Program-made: the position numbers and the translations under genes
Notes under the pieces: model-generated
Seen by the model: the letters and a program-made list of their open reading frames with translations, nothing else
Database searches by the model: none
What the model was told of the DNA's origin: nothing
In this document: positions 52,617-63,185 of the stretch, one piece after another
Layout of the letters: every line of letters starts with the position of its first letter
How positions within the stretch are numbered: the first letter of the stretch is position 1
Origin: Neurospora intermedia
Taxonomy: Eukaryota; Ascomycota; Sordariomycetes; Sordariales; Sordariaceae
Reading direction: 5' to 3'
Length of the DNA: 64,000 bases
Assembly: GCA_037102815.1 (NCBI GenBank)
Contig: BTPP01000003.1
Location: 5,890,001-5,954,000, forward strand

Positions 52617-55600
52617 GATGGGCCGGTATGTTTTGTGGAGGATTCCACTTGCTCCTGCGTCTGGTGTTGCACACTTCAGTTATCTGTGATGTTGTGTGTC
52701 GGTGTCGGTGAGAAAATGGTTGATTAGGGTTGGAAAATGGAAATAATAAGAAAGCGAAGAACTTTTGCTTCCTGGGAAGGAATGAGTCTGTCAGCAAAAA
52801 TGTCCCATGTCGTGTCAGGGACTGAACGGAGAAAAGGCAGGAAGGATCGAGTCTTACTTTATCTCCGACTGAGTTGTGTCAAGGCGGAAAGTTCCATTCA
52901 CCAACAAGCAATGTGTGCCTGCCTTATGTGTTGGTTGTCGATCCCAGTGGCGACCAATCAAAGGGTCCCCCAAGATGGGAAATCCGAAAAGGGGAAAAAG
53001 AAGAAGGAACAAAAGGGCTGAAAAGACGGTAAAACAGCCGGCACTTTCAAGGATGGAGGGGGGCCCTGGGGGGACCTGGACTGTCAGTCTTTTTTCCTCA
53101 AATGGGTGGGTCGATGAAATGTTAGTTTGCTTCTTCAACAGTGCAGATGCCTGGATATTGCCGTGGTCCCGTCGGTACTAAGTACTGAGATAGGTATGCA
53201 AGCACCACCAGCCTCTCCAATCGATGTAAGTCAACACCGACCGAATGTCCAGTCCGTCTGCGAGCTGTCAAACGTCGAGTGATGCTTGATCCAAGTGACT
53301 ACTAAGAAGGATAGGACAACATGTCAAGTATATATCGGACACATCCTCCCATGTTACACTAGATCCAAAAAGGTCGTTGAGAGTTCTCGAACATTTTGGA
53401 ATTGTCATCACGGAGAGACTCAAGATTGATCTCCACCTGGATTAGGAAATGATGGGTGGCTCTGGACGGCGCGGATTGGTGATACAGGGAAGGGGGTTGC
53501 CCGATAGACTCAAAAAAGAAAAAAAACAACAACCATGTGTCTATTGCTGAATGCAGCAAATGGATATCACCGTCAGATCAACCCAGCAGTACCTACACCT
53601 ACCTACCTACATGTTCATAGTGTACACTACAGTAGCGTAGATAATGCATGCGCAACCTGCTCGTCTCAGATGTTCTTGTTCGTTGTTCCCTTCAAGTTGT
53701 GTTGTGTTGTGTCTCTGATGTGGTCTGTGCCCAGACAAGAATCTGACCAATGAAAATCCTCTAATAAGTCCGAAAAGGCCGGTTATCTCCTAGCCATTGG
53801 CCGTTTGCAGACCTCCCACAAACCTAATTCCATCGTTTGTGTGGGTATGTACTACAGTACTACTGTGTAGTCTCCATTAATTGGGTCTTTTGGGTGGGTG
53901 CAGAATTCGGTATATGACAAATGGAAGATCTTGGCCCTCTTGCGCCATTCATCCTGAATCATGACGGAATCATGGCATTTTTATTAATTTTGATGTCGAA
54001 ATTGGGTTGGATGGAATGGGAACAAATGAAAAGCTTGTCGAGGAAAAGAAGAAGAAAAAAGCAGTGAGATAAGACAAGGTGGGGTTGGCGGGCGGGAGGC
54101 TCGAATTTGTAAGCCCAAAAGAGGAAAACAATCTCCCCCCTTGCCCCTGCCGCAACAGAACTTTGCGCCTGCAGTGGCGGCCCTACGTATCTGACAGCCA
54201 TGAGCCGCTGTCTCAGCCCGCAATGCTGTCCGCACACGGCCCTTTGTGCGCTTCGGTTTCGCATTTAACATTTGCACATGATTTCGAACTGGTCAGTTTT
54301 GAAGGCAAATCTGAGTTGAAATGAATGCCGTTGACTTTTCCCGATCACCAAACCTTTCCCGGACTCCAATGCCGGCGCTGAAGACGGAGGGATTTCGCTT
54401 ATGGTGAGCCTCAGTTGCGGAGGGTAAACAGCAATAATGAATGATAGTGACGGCGCTAAGCTGCTGTCGTGAGAGTAAACATAAAGCTTCCATGTTCGCA
54501 CAATTGAGTAAACCGTCCCGATGTGTTTGTCGTTCTTCGCCATCATCGGAGTTACGCCATTATCAAGTCCAAAACGCCAATCTTGAATCCGGAGCCTCGT
54601 GTGGATCTTCAGTACCACAAACATACAACTTGTTCGGCATGTACACCTCTGCCAGCAATCCAAATGTTAGCGCAGTGAATAGCAGCATGGCGGTAACCTT
54701 GAATTCATACAAAAGATAGTGGCTTTTCACATCCCCACACCCCCTGAATCTTGTCTGGTGTAGGTGCCACACTAACATTTCATATGCCGGCAAGCGGTGT
54801 ACCCCGATTATTAATTCCGTGTGCAGAATTCGACGGCCGCTCATCAACGACGTCAAGACTCGAGAGCGATAACCTTAAACGCCTAACGCCGCAGCACATT
54901 AGAAATCAACATCCACCACCACACCCCACGGTTACACGGTTATGTTCCACCGCATCAAGTCAATAAGAAAACGTGGTCGTGGCCATTGCTTTTTTATGGT
55001 TCAAATTTCTCTGACGCTGACGCCAAGAAGGCATTTTGCTCACCAACCACTGCCAGAATCTTCGTGGAAGGAACTGATGCAGGCTCATGCCCAAGCCCCC
55101 AATTGAGACAGCGAGGTTTCAGGACCGCCAAACCCCGAGCCGCAACGGAAACGATGATGACAGCCCAAGTAGCAATCTCACGACCAAAGTTCCCACGCAT
55201 TCGATCACGAAATCCAACATGACCATTATCCCATTCCAGCCATCCCAAACACCCGCGCCTCCGGTACACTACAAGACCTTTCACAAGGCAATCGAGGGTT
55301 CAGTTCAGTTATGTCTAGTGGTTAAGCTTAAAATTTGGACTTCTGTACTGTGTCCATGCACAACCTACCTGTATGGTTAAACAAGTGTTCTTGTACCTGA
55401 CACCACAACACCCCCACCAATCTCGCTAATCTCAAAAAGGATAAAGCTCTCTTCAGCTTCCCGTCCGGTCCCCCACTGCCCTCCATGCCGCTGCCGCCGC
55501 CGGCCCGGCGGGCTGCTCTCCAACTTCCATTAACTCCACTATTACCCCAATTTCTGGCCCTTCACACCACGGGCGTAAGTGCATCAAATGATTTATTATG

Positions 55601-56727
55601 ATTCATCTGCAATCATTTTGGATTCATGTTGGTTCATCCCGTCTTAACCACTCGGGAGCCAATCAATGGTTGTCTTTGTAAGTAATTGGGACGCGGTGAG
55701 ACTGCACGTGAGAGATGCATACAGATTGGGATGAAAGTCTCGTGTTGTCCCTATTTCCGAGCAAGTGGTTACACGAAACGAGTGGAACTGGATGAGCCCA
55801 TTTCATCCGCGATTCCTAGAATAGTGCGTAGTAGGTAGTTTAAGCGCAGTGAGAAGGGAATTGGTGCCTTCTAGTCTATCGTAGGTTTGGCGTGGATCGT
55901 ACACTACTACTTCCATGCCTCTAACAGTTCTGGACGTAGTTTTTATAGGCAGACTGTTAGTGATGGCCCGTGCTTGGCACATACCAGGTCGTCTCCTTTC
56001 CCTTGTACAAGACAGCTGGGTCAGGTAACCTTCAATAGGGGCATTGGCACTTAGAGTTAGCCTAGTCGACGTAGTCTGTAGTCTTGTAGAATACGGCAAC
56101 GGCAGGATATTGTTCCCATCACTGGTGAGTAGTCTGGATGGTGCGGTTATTGATGTCGTGTAAGCACCCCGCGGCAGATGCAAGGTACTCAATATAACGG
56201 CCGGCGAGCTACCTCGTTCTTCCGGTGATGGTAGATGAATCTGCTATGATTCATCATGTATATTTGAAGCCGGTGAGGGTTGTTGGTAGGATATCCCAAT
56301 TGTAAATAGCTTCAGGTAGACGGTTTGGAAATGAATGAAGCACAAGTTCGATGCATTGTCTTTTCTTGAGCCTCATATCATCGCCATCTGTAAACCACCA
56401 AGTCAAACACAGTGGGAAATAGACACTTCATTACTTACGGGTAAGTCAACGACAAATATCAGCACACTTCAAATTCACCATGATGCAACCACGTTCCCTA
56501 TTCCGAGCAGTCAGATCAAAGCTGCAATGCGGAAAAATAACACAAATGTCAATTAAGAAGAGCCGACATCGTCTGAGTCTCGAATCATAATCCTCCATCC
56601 CTGATGTCCTTCCATCTCAAAAGAACGCCTCGCTAACAACTGACTTGTATGTCTTGCCCATTCCTATTGCCATTGTCTGTACCATCAGTCATTGCCCTTG
56701 AACACCAATACAGATCTCTCAGGTACG
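52617..56727. other. Gene-poor region of about 4 kb
   Basis: I see no gene, RNA or mobile element here. Frames up to about 130 codons exist (for example 55803-56192 minus, 54265-54663 minus) but none has a domain or a plausible splice extension. The base composition is near average, and a CTACC/CCTACC-type run occurs at 53590-53610. Confidence 0.5.
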
Positions 56728-57864
56728 TCACCGCCCCTGCTTAGCCATGGCAAGCATCTCCCTCAACATGCCCACCTCCGCATCCCTCTTGGCCAGCATC
56801 AGCCTCAATTCCTCCCTCTCCTTTTTGATCTGATCCACTTCCTCCTCGAGCTCTTGGATCCTGTCAATCTTCTTCTGGCGGTACTTTTTCGCGGCAATGT
56901 TGTTGCGCTGCCGCTTGATCAGGATGTCCTCAGAGTCTGAAAGCTCGGCTTCGGCAGCGACGCTAGGAGAAAGAGCGCGCTTCTTGGGACCGGGTGGACG
57001 ACCGCGCTTGGGCTTGTTGGAAGCATCGACGGGAGACGGGAGGGTTAGGCCAGGGTAGAGATGACCTTGCCCCCCGTGCCCGTGGTGGCTGGTCGATGCT
57101 GTCGGGGAAGTGGAGCCAGAAGATTGCGAGGTGGGAGGGGTGGTTGAGTGATCGCGAGAACTGGAAGAGGTGGTGGCGTTGAGTTGACTGTAGCCCATGT
57201 TGTTGCTGCTGCTGCCGCCGGAATTGTTGCTGGCTGTCCTGTACAGGTCCATGCCCAGGGTTGTTGTGTTCCGTCCACTTGGCATGGTCAAGCCCATGGT
57301 GGTGGAGAGCGTGTCGGTGACATGGCTGAGGGAAGCGGCGGCGAATGGGTCGTCCGAGGAAAGGTGATGATGGTCAAGAGAAAGGTGCATGGGCGGTTGT
57401 GGTGGTGCCGATGGTGAAGGGTCGGCCCAGCCTTGTTGTTGAAAGATGTCGTTGGTGTCGGCGAGGCGTGGCGATGGTGTTACTGATAAAGGTAGTGACG
57501 GGGCAAAGGGCGAGACAGTGGTTGAAGTTGGAGCAGTGTCGCAAGTAGTTGTTGTAGTAGTAGTAGTCGAGATAGGAAAGACGAGAGATGTCAGATCTTG
57601 TTGATCGGGAAACAGAAGAGGGTCGGCCCAGTTAAAGTCTTGTTGCTGTTGCTGATGAAGGAAATCGTAATCGCTTAATAAATCGCAAGAAAAGTCAAAG
57701 TCAAAGGGCGGCGTCTCCTGCAACGAGTATTGCAGGCTGGAAGAAGAAGACCGAGACGCGGACGCTGGCGGCTGCTGAGCATGCTGCGGCGGCCATTCTG
57801 GCAGAGTATGGACGGCCTCTCGATCGAGGCCGGGAGAAGATTGTCTTGATGGGGTTAAATGCAA
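56728..57864 (-). CDS. bZIP transcription factor with an AT-hook
   Basis: A single exon of 378 residues. The C-terminus holds a basic region at about 317-333 (RQRNNIAAKKYRQKK; the N-x7-R pattern is met) followed by a leucine zipper at about 336-370. Upstream at 283-296 is KRGRPPGPKKR, whose RGRP core is an AT-hook. The N-terminal 270 residues are Ser/Thr/Gln-rich and low in charge, with a short aromatic-acidic patch (PPFDFDFSCDLLSDYDFL, about 52-69) that could be an activation motif. The zipper extends to within four residues of the end. I do not recognise the specific orthologue; Gcn4/Cpc1 factors share the C-terminal zipper position but have a different basic region. The start is the first in-frame ATG. 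Confidence 0.88.
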   Translation of the reverse strand: MHLTPSRQSSPGLDREAVHTLPEWPPQHAQQPPASASRSSSSSLQYSLQETPPFDFDFSCDLLSDYDFLHQQQQQDFNWADPLLFPDQQDLTSLVFPISTTTTTTTTCDTAPTSTTVSPFAPSLPLSVTPSPRLADTNDIFQQQGWADPSPSAPPQPPMHLSLDHHHLSSDDPFAAASLSHVTDTLSTTMGLTMPSGRNTTTLGMDLYRTASNNSGGSSSNNMGYSQLNATTSSSSRDHSTTPPTSQSSGSTSPTASTSHHGHGGQGHLYPGLTLPSPVDASNKPKRGRPPGPKKRALSPSVAAEAELSDSEDILIKRQRNNIAAKKYRQKKIDRIQELEEEVDQIKKEREELRLMLAKRDAEVGMLREMLAMAKQGR

Positions 57865-58673
57865 AGGGGGTTGCCAGTCCGAGTCACCAGACTGGAGTGT
57901 TGTGGTTGATGGGAAAGGAAGGGAAGAGAAAGTCGATCGGGAGAAGAAGTCAAGAAGGAGGCAAAGAAATAGACGTCGGGTCCCGGGTGGTCCCTTTCAG
58001 GGCACTCCCCCCCTCGTTACAGAAGTGGATCACGATCTGTGGTGTGGTGGGCTGAAGGTGGGGTAGGACAATGGGCATCCGACATGCTCCACTCAAAGCT
58101 GTGAGCCAACCAATCATGCAGCCAGTTGGGGCAGTGCATTTTCCCATTTCGGCTGTGCTTGTTCGTTTGTTCACCCCCGGGCGTGCTTTCTGGCATTGGG
58201 TCTCTGTCTGACTTGCAGGATTTCCCCACTTCAGGGAGGTACGTACCCCGACATCAATCCATCGTTTGTCTGACTTGGACAACATTTCTTTCCTCTTGCG
58301 CCGACACAAATCTGCAAATAACAACCCTTCAATCAATCAATCCATTTCGGTCAAGCAAGTGATTACCTATGGGGTGTGAACGGAAAGGCAGTGAGTGAGA
58401 CGCGAGGAGACAAAAGGCAGGTTGGGTTGGTAGCTTAATAAGTACCTCTACCCACACAGCTGGAGAAAGAAAAGAACATGATGAATTACTACTATGGAAA
58501 GATACGTAGGTTGACAAAAAAAATTGACATAAGACGAGCATTGCCACTACCTTGTCAAAACATGTCAAGAGAGAAAGTATTCAAACGATCAATTGTTCAA
58601 AGAACTATACATCAAGCCACAACTGCATCACATCATCTCAGATTATTGGGGTGATCCGCAGTCCGTCCTTCCT
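57865..58673. other. Intergenic region, bZIP promoter and GH3 3' end
   Basis: About 810 bp. A TACCTCTA octamer is at 58443. No gene is supported. Confidence 0.5.
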
Positions 58674-61619
58674 CTACCATGTAACAGACACCGGCAAATC
58701 CCTACTACTCTGTCCCACATGGAACGTATACGCCCCCTCCATAATCATCACCCAATTCTGCACTTCAACATCCCAATAACTCAGATCCCTTCGCGTCAAG
58801 TTAAACTCCACCTTTGCCGACTTGCCCGCCTCCAAGTAGATTTTGTCGAACCCCCTTAGTACCTTGACGGGGAAGTCTACCTGGCCCGTTCCATTTGCAG
58901 ATTCCTTCGGAACATCAGGATAAGAGAGATACAGCTGTGGCACCACAGCACCCGCTGCCTTGCCCGTGTTCCGCACGTCCACTGTCACCTTGGCATAAAC
59001 CGCCCAGAGCTCCGGGTTCCCACCCTCGTCACCGCCTGCTTGACTCAAAGGTGCGGGGGTGTCGTAGCCATCAGGATAAGGATACTTCTTGCCTCCTTTT
59101 CTGGACGCCACAGCGTTGTGTGCTTCATCTGCAGAAAGATAAGGGTAGATGTACTTGTCCAACTTCCTGATCTCCTTGTCGCCTTCAGGCCAGAGGACCT
59201 CTTTAACCGGAGGGATGTCGGTTGAGTAGGTGGGCGGTTCCACAAGGTCATCAAGACGAGGAAAAGGTAGGGCGGATTTGGGCCTGATAGTCTTGACGGT
59301 GGCGTTGCCGAGTTCAAAAGGGGTGTAACTCAGGCCGTAGCCGAACTCGAAGCGGGGGGTGATGCCCTTCTTGTCAAACCATCGGTAGTCGACGTAAAGC
59401 CCTTCGCTGAAATTCTGCTGCGGGACGACGCCGTTGGGGAGGTAGAGGACCTGTCCGCCTGGTCCATAGTCTTCTAGAGACTTGCCGATGGTGAAGGGAA
59501 GATGGCCGGAGGGATTGACATGACCGAACAGAACGTCCACCAAAGCGTTTCCGGACTCCTCACCGGGAAGGTTAGCGAACACAACGGCTTTGATCTGGGG
59601 GAGATCGATCCAGCGCTCCATCACTACCGGGCCGACGGCATGGATGACGACCACGACATCACTAAATCCGCCGCCGCACCTAGCTGCTACTTCCTGGATC
59701 AAAGCATCGCCGTTCTTTTGTAGGAAGAGATCAGGTCGATCACCACGAACATTTTCCCACGCCGTGAAGCCCTCGCCGGCATCGGCATTGACGAACACGA
59801 GGCAGAGGTCGAGGTCATCGATTACGGCCTTCTCGGAGAGTGAAAAAGGAAGTTGGTTGGAAAGATGCTCGTGCAGCTCAACCTCTGACGAATCGAACTG
59901 CTTGCGGAGCGCTTCGACAGGTGTGACCAGGTATGGGAATTCCACAGCCCCTGAACCCCAGCCGGATCCCAAAGTGCCCTGGTTGCAACCGCGGTCTGAG
60001 CAGGAGTTGGGGCCCCCGGGGATGGGACCGGCGTCTTCGCCAAAGATGCCGATTTTGACCCTGTCGGAGGTGTCGTTGGCGTCCTGGCGTTTGCGAAGTC
60101 CCGCTCGGCTAAGTGGTAAGACCGGACCCTCGTTCTTCAACAGCACCGTCCCCTCGGCCGCCACCTGCCTCGCAATAACCGAGTGATTCGCCTGTACATC
60201 CACAAACTGATTAACCACCACCGTCTCCTGCTCCGTTGGGCTCCCCGGGCTAACCTTCCCCATCTTTTCGTTCGTCCAACTCGAAAAGTTCGGCCCCTTA
60301 TCCCTTGGCCACTTTTCCTCGTCATCCTGACCCATTTGGTACCAAGCCGCCACCACTCTCGTAGCCATATCATCCATCCTCTCCACTGGCACACTCCCAT
60401 TCAGCACCGCCTTGCTCAGCTCCTTCCCCCACAGGCTTTTGCCATTCGCCCACCTGAGTCCATCACCCGGCATCGTCATATCCAACCCCGCCAACGCCGT
60501 GCTGACTCCAGCTCGTTGAGCCAGCCAATCACTCATGACAAACCCCTGGAACCCCAGCTCGTCCTTGAGGATCCCATTCAGCAATTTGCTGTTCCCACAC
60601 GCATAGCTGTTGTTGACCATGTTGTATGAGCACATGACGCTGGCCACGCCCGCCTTGACCGCATCGCCAAACGGCCAGGCATACAACTCGTGCAATGTCC
60701 TGTCGTCCACATTGGAGGAAATAGCATTCGGCAATCCCCATTCCCATGGCTGACGAAAGTGTTCCTGCTCGTTGGCAATGAAATGCTTGACGGTCGCCAT
60801 GACGCCCTCGGACTGAATGCCTTTGATCGTTTCCGCGCCCGCGATGCCCTGCAAGTAGGGATCCGAGCCAAAACCCTCCCAGTTGCGACCGCCGGCGGGC
60901 ATGCGACCAAGAGGACCGACGCAGGGGCCGAGAATGGCGTTTACCCCCTTGGCACGAGCTTCAATGGCGTGTGCTTTGCCACGGGCGTACATCAGTTGAC
61001 GATTCCAGGTCGCGCCGACGGTGATTCCGGCTGGGAAAGCAGTGATGTTGTCCGCGTTTCGGATACCCAGTGGTCCATCTTGTAGTTGTAAAGCAGGGAA
61101 GCCGACGAGCACAGCAGGGGCGGTGGTGCCGACTGCCAGACCCATTTGCCAGCCGACGCCCGTGGTGATGTTGACTTTCTCGGCCAGGGTCATTTTGGAC
61201 ACCAGTTTGGCAGCCTTTTGGTAGGACTCATACCAGGTGCCAGCTATGCCACCCTTTGGAGCAGGATACCATGGTGGTGAGAGGCCGTAGGGAGGTTCTT
61301 GGAGAGCAGCCTTGTACCCTAGACCTCCCCCGACGAGGAGGATGACGAAGAGGATAAGCCCAAAGGCGGCGAAGATGAGGCAGTACCTGCTGCGTCTCGC
61401 TAGCCATGATTTACGGGTGGGCAGTGGTTGGAAGGTTGGTAGTGTTGGGTTGGTGGGCTGGGTGCGTCGTGTTCGCTGTTGTTGTTTCGGTCTGGGGGTG
61501 GGACGTTTGGGGGCGGTGTTGACGTTGTCGTCGGAGTCGGACGAGTAATCGGCGTGATGCTCGGCGGACGTGGAGCCGAGGAGTCCTTGCTTGCTGGGAT
61601 CGTGAGCAGCCATCTCCAC
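58674..61619 (-). CDS. Membrane-anchored GH3 beta-glucosidase
   Basis: A single exon of 981 residues. The N-terminus is basic and Pro-rich, followed by one transmembrane segment at about 79-102 (YCLIFAAFGLILFVILLVGG), so the enzyme should be a type II protein with its catalytic part outside or in the lumen. GH3 follows from about 130: GRNWEGFGSDPYL (247-259), KHFIANEQE (278-286), and the nucleophile Asp364 in VMSDWLAQ. The second GH3 domain and a C-terminal fibronectin III-like domain complete the usual layout (DYRWFDKKGITPRFEFGYGL). The enzyme cleaves terminal beta-glucosides such as cellobiose and wall glucan fragments. The anchor resembles the Aspergillus bglE/bglF/bglM type. A second Met at 61613 is an alternative start. 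Confidence 0.93.
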   Translation of the reverse strand: MEMAAHDPSKQGLLGSTSAEHHADYSSDSDDNVNTAPKRPTPRPKQQQRTRRTQPTNPTLPTFQPLPTRKSWLARRSRYCLIFAAFGLILFVILLVGGGLGYKAALQEPPYGLSPPWYPAPKGGIAGTWYESYQKAAKLVSKMTLAEKVNITTGVGWQMGLAVGTTAPAVLVGFPALQLQDGPLGIRNADNITAFPAGITVGATWNRQLMYARGKAHAIEARAKGVNAILGPCVGPLGRMPAGGRNWEGFGSDPYLQGIAGAETIKGIQSEGVMATVKHFIANEQEHFRQPWEWGLPNAISSNVDDRTLHELYAWPFGDAVKAGVASVMCSYNMVNNSYACGNSKLLNGILKDELGFQGFVMSDWLAQRAGVSTALAGLDMTMPGDGLRWANGKSLWGKELSKAVLNGSVPVERMDDMATRVVAAWYQMGQDDEEKWPRDKGPNFSSWTNEKMGKVSPGSPTEQETVVVNQFVDVQANHSVIARQVAAEGTVLLKNEGPVLPLSRAGLRKRQDANDTSDRVKIGIFGEDAGPIPGGPNSCSDRGCNQGTLGSGWGSGAVEFPYLVTPVEALRKQFDSSEVELHEHLSNQLPFSLSEKAVIDDLDLCLVFVNADAGEGFTAWENVRGDRPDLFLQKNGDALIQEVAARCGGGFSDVVVVIHAVGPVVMERWIDLPQIKAVVFANLPGEESGNALVDVLFGHVNPSGHLPFTIGKSLEDYGPGGQVLYLPNGVVPQQNFSEGLYVDYRWFDKKGITPRFEFGYGLSYTPFELGNATVKTIRPKSALPFPRLDDLVEPPTYSTDIPPVKEVLWPEGDKEIRKLDKYIYPYLSADEAHNAVASRKGGKKYPYPDGYDTPAPLSQAGGDEGGNPELWAVYAKVTVDVRNTGKAAGAVVPQLYLSYPDVPKESANGTGQVDFPVKVLRGFDKIYLEAGKSAKVEFNLTRRDLSYWDVEVQNWVMIMEGAYTFHVGQSSRDLPVSVTW

Positions 61620-62747
61620 ATGTGATAGTCAATCAGCCCGGTTGGCGATGATCAGTGATTAGTTCAATGTCATTGGCGTCGCGGTGGAACTGTACATAAC
61701 TGGTGTTAGTCCTATGCAGGCATTGGCTGTATCTTCGATTGTATCGAGCACAGAGATGGGAAAGCGATAGTTGGACAGTCGAGAAAACACCATACTAAGA
61801 GCCGTGATACTGGAACTGGACAAGGACGGTGGATCAGTGGGTTTGTATTCTAGCTCTTGATGATAGTAATGAAGCCAAATCAATTGGGCAATATAACGGG
61901 CATGAATGGTGTAGAGCACGACGGCACGCCAACAGACGCAGAACTCGGGAAAATGATTGACAAGCGTGCGAGGTGCGACGTACGACGTGAAGCTGTCGTG
62001 CTTTCAGCTGTCGTTGGTGTTTTTGGTCGAGTCGTTTGGTTGGTTAGTCTAGTGTGTACCTGTAGTTGTGATGACGATGAAAAGTGGAAGAGGAGACGAC
62101 AACTTAACCCTGTCAGCTGGCAATGAGCTCTTTAGGGTAATCACGTGCCAGCTGTTTCATGGCACTCAGCTGCCAAGACCAGAGACACACCCCTCCAATT
62201 GGACCTGATCCCGGCCCGGTCAAGTAGGTCCCCCGTCCGTCAGCGGGCCAGCCCCTGAAACATGCCGTCTTCCCGCTGAAGCTGCCCCTGGTTCCAGCTT
62301 GGCGGGGTGCACTAACAATTTTAACGGACGGCCCGGGGGGAGCTTCCACTTCCCCTTCCCCCTTCCTCGCCAACGTGGCACACGACATCCGACTCGGCCC
62401 CCCTTCCCCGTCTTTCCCCCCCTTTAACACCACCTCACTCCGACAAGGTTACCGTCTTCCGTCTTCCGTCTCCGGACTCCTTCAAACAAACAACCACCCA
62501 TCCACCGGTCAATCGACGGCTTCCTCCGAATTGCCAATACCACCTTTTAATATACCTACCTAATCCTACCTACTTTCCACACGGGCCTTGACGGCAACGC
62601 GACCGAACTCGAGACACTCCGAACCATCCCCCTGAACACCGAAGCAACGGGAACCCCCCCCTTTTTCGAGGTTTCTCTTCCAAACCGCAACAACCACGTG
62701 TAACCACATACAACCACTTCCACGGCTCCCCAAATAATCTTGCCAAA
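61620..62747. promoter_or_regulatory. Divergent promoter between GH3 beta-glucosidase and coactosin
   Basis: 1.1 kb between divergently read start codons. The last ~400 bases before 62748 are C-rich and pyrimidine-rich. No gene is supported. Confidence 0.5.
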
Positions 62748-63185
62748 ATGTCCCTCTCCTCCCCCGAAATCCTCACCGCCTACGACGCCGTCCGCTCCGA
62801 CCGCTCGCCGGAGAACTGGCTTCTCCTCTCCAACGCCTCGCCCACCACACAAACCCTCTCTCTCAAAGCCACCGGCTCCGGCGGCATTCCCGAGCTCTTA
62901 TCGCACCTATCGCCCACCGAAGTCCAATACGCGTACGTGCGCATCCAGTACGCCAACGACGCCGAGTCCGTTCGCGTCAAGTTTGCCTTGATCATCTGGA
63001 TCGGCGAGCAGACCAAGGTGATGCGTAAGGCGCGTGTGTCCATCGAATCCGGGGAGGTCAAGCGCGTGCTGGCGCATCACAGTATCACGGTGGATGCGAG
63101 CGAGGTGCGCGACATTGACGAGGAGGAGATTGTGCGGAGACTACGAAAGGCCGGGGGCGCTGATTATAATGGTGGAAGGGGTTAG
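62748..63185 (+). CDS. Coactosin-like ADF-H domain actin-binding protein
   Basis: A single exon of 145 residues consisting of one ADF-homology domain. Coactosin proteins bind F-actin and modulate filament dynamics. The alignment-diagnostic strand-helix block FALIIWIGEQTKVMRKARVS is at about 83-102, with the preceding YVRIQY and the C-terminal DIDEEEIVRRLRKAGGADY, which closely matches the ELEEDFIKSELKKAGGANY-like end of animal coactosin. The length fits the family exactly (about 140-150). The start AAAATGTCC is a good fungal context. Cofilin is less likely since the N-terminal Ser-Gly phospho-site layout of cofilin is absent. Confidence 0.93.
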   Translation: MSLSSPEILTAYDAVRSDRSPENWLLLSNASPTTQTLSLKATGSGGIPELLSHLSPTEVQYAYVRIQYANDAESVRVKFALIIWIGEQTKVMRKARVSIESGEVKRVLAHHSITVDASEVRDIDEEEIVRRLRKAGGADYNGGRG

